Shown: piece by piece, positions 48,285-49,476 of the stretch
How positions within the stretch are numbered: the stretch's first letter is position 1
How the letters are laid out: every line of letters starts with the position of its first letter
Assembly (NCBI GenBank): GCA_910578505.1
Contig: CAJTPV010000024.1
Location: 1 to 49,476 of the forward strand
Origin: an uncultured Oscillospiraceae bacterium
GTDB lineage: Bacteria > Bacillota > Clostridia > Oscillospirales > Oscillospiraceae
Reading direction: 5' to 3'
Length of the DNA stretch: 49,476 nucleotides
Position numbers and translations under genes: made by a program
The notes under the pieces: model-generated
Told to the model about the DNA's origin: nothing
The model's input: the letters and a program-made list of their open reading frames with translations, nothing else
Database searches by the model: none

Positions 48285-48318
48285 TTAGTATTAGTACAGA
48301 AAGCAATACTACTACTAA
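48285..48318. promoter_or_regulatory. HxlR operator candidate (second)
   Basis: TTAGTATTAGTA (48285-48296) and TACTACTACTAA (48307-48318) are inverted at 11 of 12 positions with a 10-nt spacer, between the divergent HxlR and radical SAM genes. Confidence 0.5.
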
Positions 48319-48408
48319 AAAAGTTGCGTACTTGAATTTAGCTGTTGCCGGTTGTACCATGATGGCAACAGGAAATTCCTGATTGATTTTGAAAAGGAGA
48401 TATGATCT

Positions 48409-49299
48409 ATGCACTTTGATGGAACAATCTGGCGTCCGCCCTACGAGGCCGCGTCCCTGCTGATCCAGGTTACTGCGGGCTGCACACACCACTCCTGCAA
48501 ATTCTGCACGCTGTATGAGGATTTGCCGTTTAAGTTCAGAATGTCCCCGCCGTCCGAGGTGGAGGAGGATTTGGCTGCGGTCAGCCGCTACTGCCAGGAC
48601 GCACCCTGGTTTCGGGTTTTCTTCACTGGCGCAAATCCCTTTGTTCTGACCACCGACAAGCTGAAAACACTGGCCCAAATGGTGAAGAAGTATTGTCCCA
48701 ACTATTCGTCCATTGGTTGCTTCGGCAGGATCACCGATGTTACCAACAAAACCGTGGATGAACTGAAAGAACTTCGTGCTTTGGGGTATAACGGACTTAC
48801 CTTCGGTGTTGAAACGGGCGATGATGAGGCGCTGGCCTTTATGAACAAGGGCTTCCGGGCCAGTGATGTCCTTGAACAGTGCAGAAAGTTAGAGGCCGCT
48901 GGCATCAGCTACAATTTCTTCTATCTCACCGGCATTTCCGGCGCTGGCCGGGGCGAAATCGGTGCAAAGGCCAGCGCGGAGCTTTTCAATCAGCTTCACC
49001 CGCAAATCATTGAATCCTCTATGCTGACGATTTATAAGACCTCTGAACTGTACCAGGAAATCCAGCGCGGCAACTGGAAAGAGGAAGGGGAAATTGAAAA
49101 GCTGGCGGAACTGAAAGCCCTCATTGAAAATCTGACCATTGACACCTGGATCGTGACAGATGGTGCGTCCAATTTGATACAGGTTCGCGGCCACCTTCCC
49201 GCAGACAAGGAAAAGCTGGTCGGATATTTGGAGCATCTAATCGAAACCGCTGATGAAGCGGCGTTGCGGGAGTACCGTGTCAATCTGCGGCATCTGTAA
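48409..49299 (+). CDS. Radical SAM protein
   Basis: 296 residues. The 4Fe-4S ligating cysteines are in CTHHSCKFC (CX4CX2C, the variant seen in the COG1032-like group), followed by a TIM-barrel core (RVFFTGANPFVLTTDKLKTL, GYNGLTFGVETGDDEAL, YNFFYLTGISGAGRGE). No SPASM or B12-binding domain is visible and the substrate is unknown. AAAGGAGA SD. The 3' end overlaps the convergent partial HxlR gene by 20 nt. Confidence 0.92.
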   Translation: MHFDGTIWRPPYEAASLLIQVTAGCTHHSCKFCTLYEDLPFKFRMSPPSEVEEDLAAVSRYCQDAPWFRVFFTGANPFVLTTDKLKTLAQMVKKYCPNYSSIGCFGRITDVTNKTVDELKELRALGYNGLTFGVETGDDEALAFMNKGFRASDVLEQCRKLEAAGISYNFFYLTGISGAGRGEIGAKASAELFNQLHPQIIESSMLTIYKTSELYQEIQRGNWKEEGEIEKLAELKALIENLTIDTWIVTDGASNLIQVRGHLPADKEKLVGYLEHLIETADEAALREYRVNLRHL

Positions 49300-49476
49300 G
49301 AGGCTCACCCAAATCGTTGATTGGCGGTATGGCGGATTGGTAGGCTGTTCCCCAATCGCACAAGGACTTCAAAACAGGATGAATGGACTGTCCGAGTTCG
49401 GTTAAGGTGTATTCGACCTTTGGCGGATTGTCGGGATAAACCGTCCGCGCAAGTATCTTTTGTTCTTCCAGTTCTC
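49280..49476 (-). CDS. HxlR-family regulator, partial (cut by window edge)
   Basis: About 65 C-terminal residues are visible: the ELEEQKILART wing region, PDNPPKVEYTLTELGQSIHPVL and a short tail with stop at 49280. The helix-turn-helix lies beyond the window. Third HxlR regulator within 2.8 kb, tail-to-tail with the radical SAM gene and overlapping it by 20 nt. Confidence 0.85.
   Translation of the reverse strand, partial: ELEEQKILARTVYPDNPPKVEYTLTELGQSIHPVLKSLCDWGTAYQSAIPPINDLGEPLTDAAD

Noticed and set aside
1..49476. CRISPR arrays, rRNA and tRNA genes, complete insertion sequences
   Set aside because: I looked for regularly spaced direct repeats, cloverleaf-like segments and transposase motifs and saw none; short or degenerate examples could be missed by eye.

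Overview
The window reads as a high-GC, low-repeat chromosomal segment of an anaerobic gut Firmicute. A member of the Oscillospiraceae (Flavonifractor / Lawsonibacter / Pseudoflavonifractor-like) is my best guess. This is inferred from the Gram-positive style ribosome binding sites, hybrid kinases of clostridial type, the bacterial V-type ATPase operon, the YgeW/YgeY genes, SLH-domain proteins and the structured intergenic repeats; I recognised no 16S rRNA or tRNA gene to confirm it.

Layout. 1-0.5 kb: the end of dnaX. 0.5-1.2 kb: an FMN-reductase-like flavoprotein. 1.3-6.5 kb: a signalling operon (REC-HD-GYP-GGDEF protein, Hpt protein, hybrid histidine kinase) that looks like a complete c-di-GMP phosphorelay. 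6.5-8.5 kb: a lower-GC accessory patch with hicB/hicA (hicA truncated), two small XRE regulators and an unknown 201-aa protein. 8.5-14.5 kb: a nitrogen/energy catabolic cluster of carbamate kinase, YgeW, YgeY, a divergent YheO-like regulator and a PLP enzyme; a threonine-synthase-like PLP enzyme follows at 16-17.2 kb. 14.75-15.45 kb: two tandem, structurally matching short transcription units, each with a tiny hydrophobic peptide, a strong sense promoter, an SD-hiding hairpin, a long-range 5'-3' stem and a convergent antisense promoter. I interpret them as undescribed type I toxin-antitoxin modules. 17.3-24.2 kb: a membrane protein fused to an E2-like acyltransferase fold, a MATE exporter, mnmE, cinA and thiI. 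24.4-28.2 kb: a soluble hybrid kinase and a membrane-anchored DUF4015-like protein.

28.3-37.5 kb: a V-type ATPase operon in the order H(G)-I-K-E-C-F-A-B-D, preceded by an operator-like inverted repeat and a structured leader. The K subunit carries the full sodium-binding signature. A 457-bp block of structured repeats separates F from A. 37.7-40 kb: a redox cluster (cupin, an exported SLH-anchored flavodoxin, a cytoplasmic flavodoxin) with a MerR-type 19-bp-spacer promoter. 40.1-46.3 kb: a zone of gene remnants. A LysR stub, a HAD::monooxygenase fusion, a beta-glucoside PTS transporter missing most of its membrane domain, a LicT/BglG stub with an intact RAT/terminator leader, an XRE-cupin tail and an internally deleted EamA transporter lie among intact genes (6-phospho-beta-glucosidase, MBL-fold hydrolase, NTF2-like protein, AraC regulator). 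46.2-49.5 kb: DUF2000, a nitroreductase and a radical SAM protein with three HxlR-type regulators, the last cut by the window edge.

All identifications come from reading the sequence and recalling family features; no database search was run.
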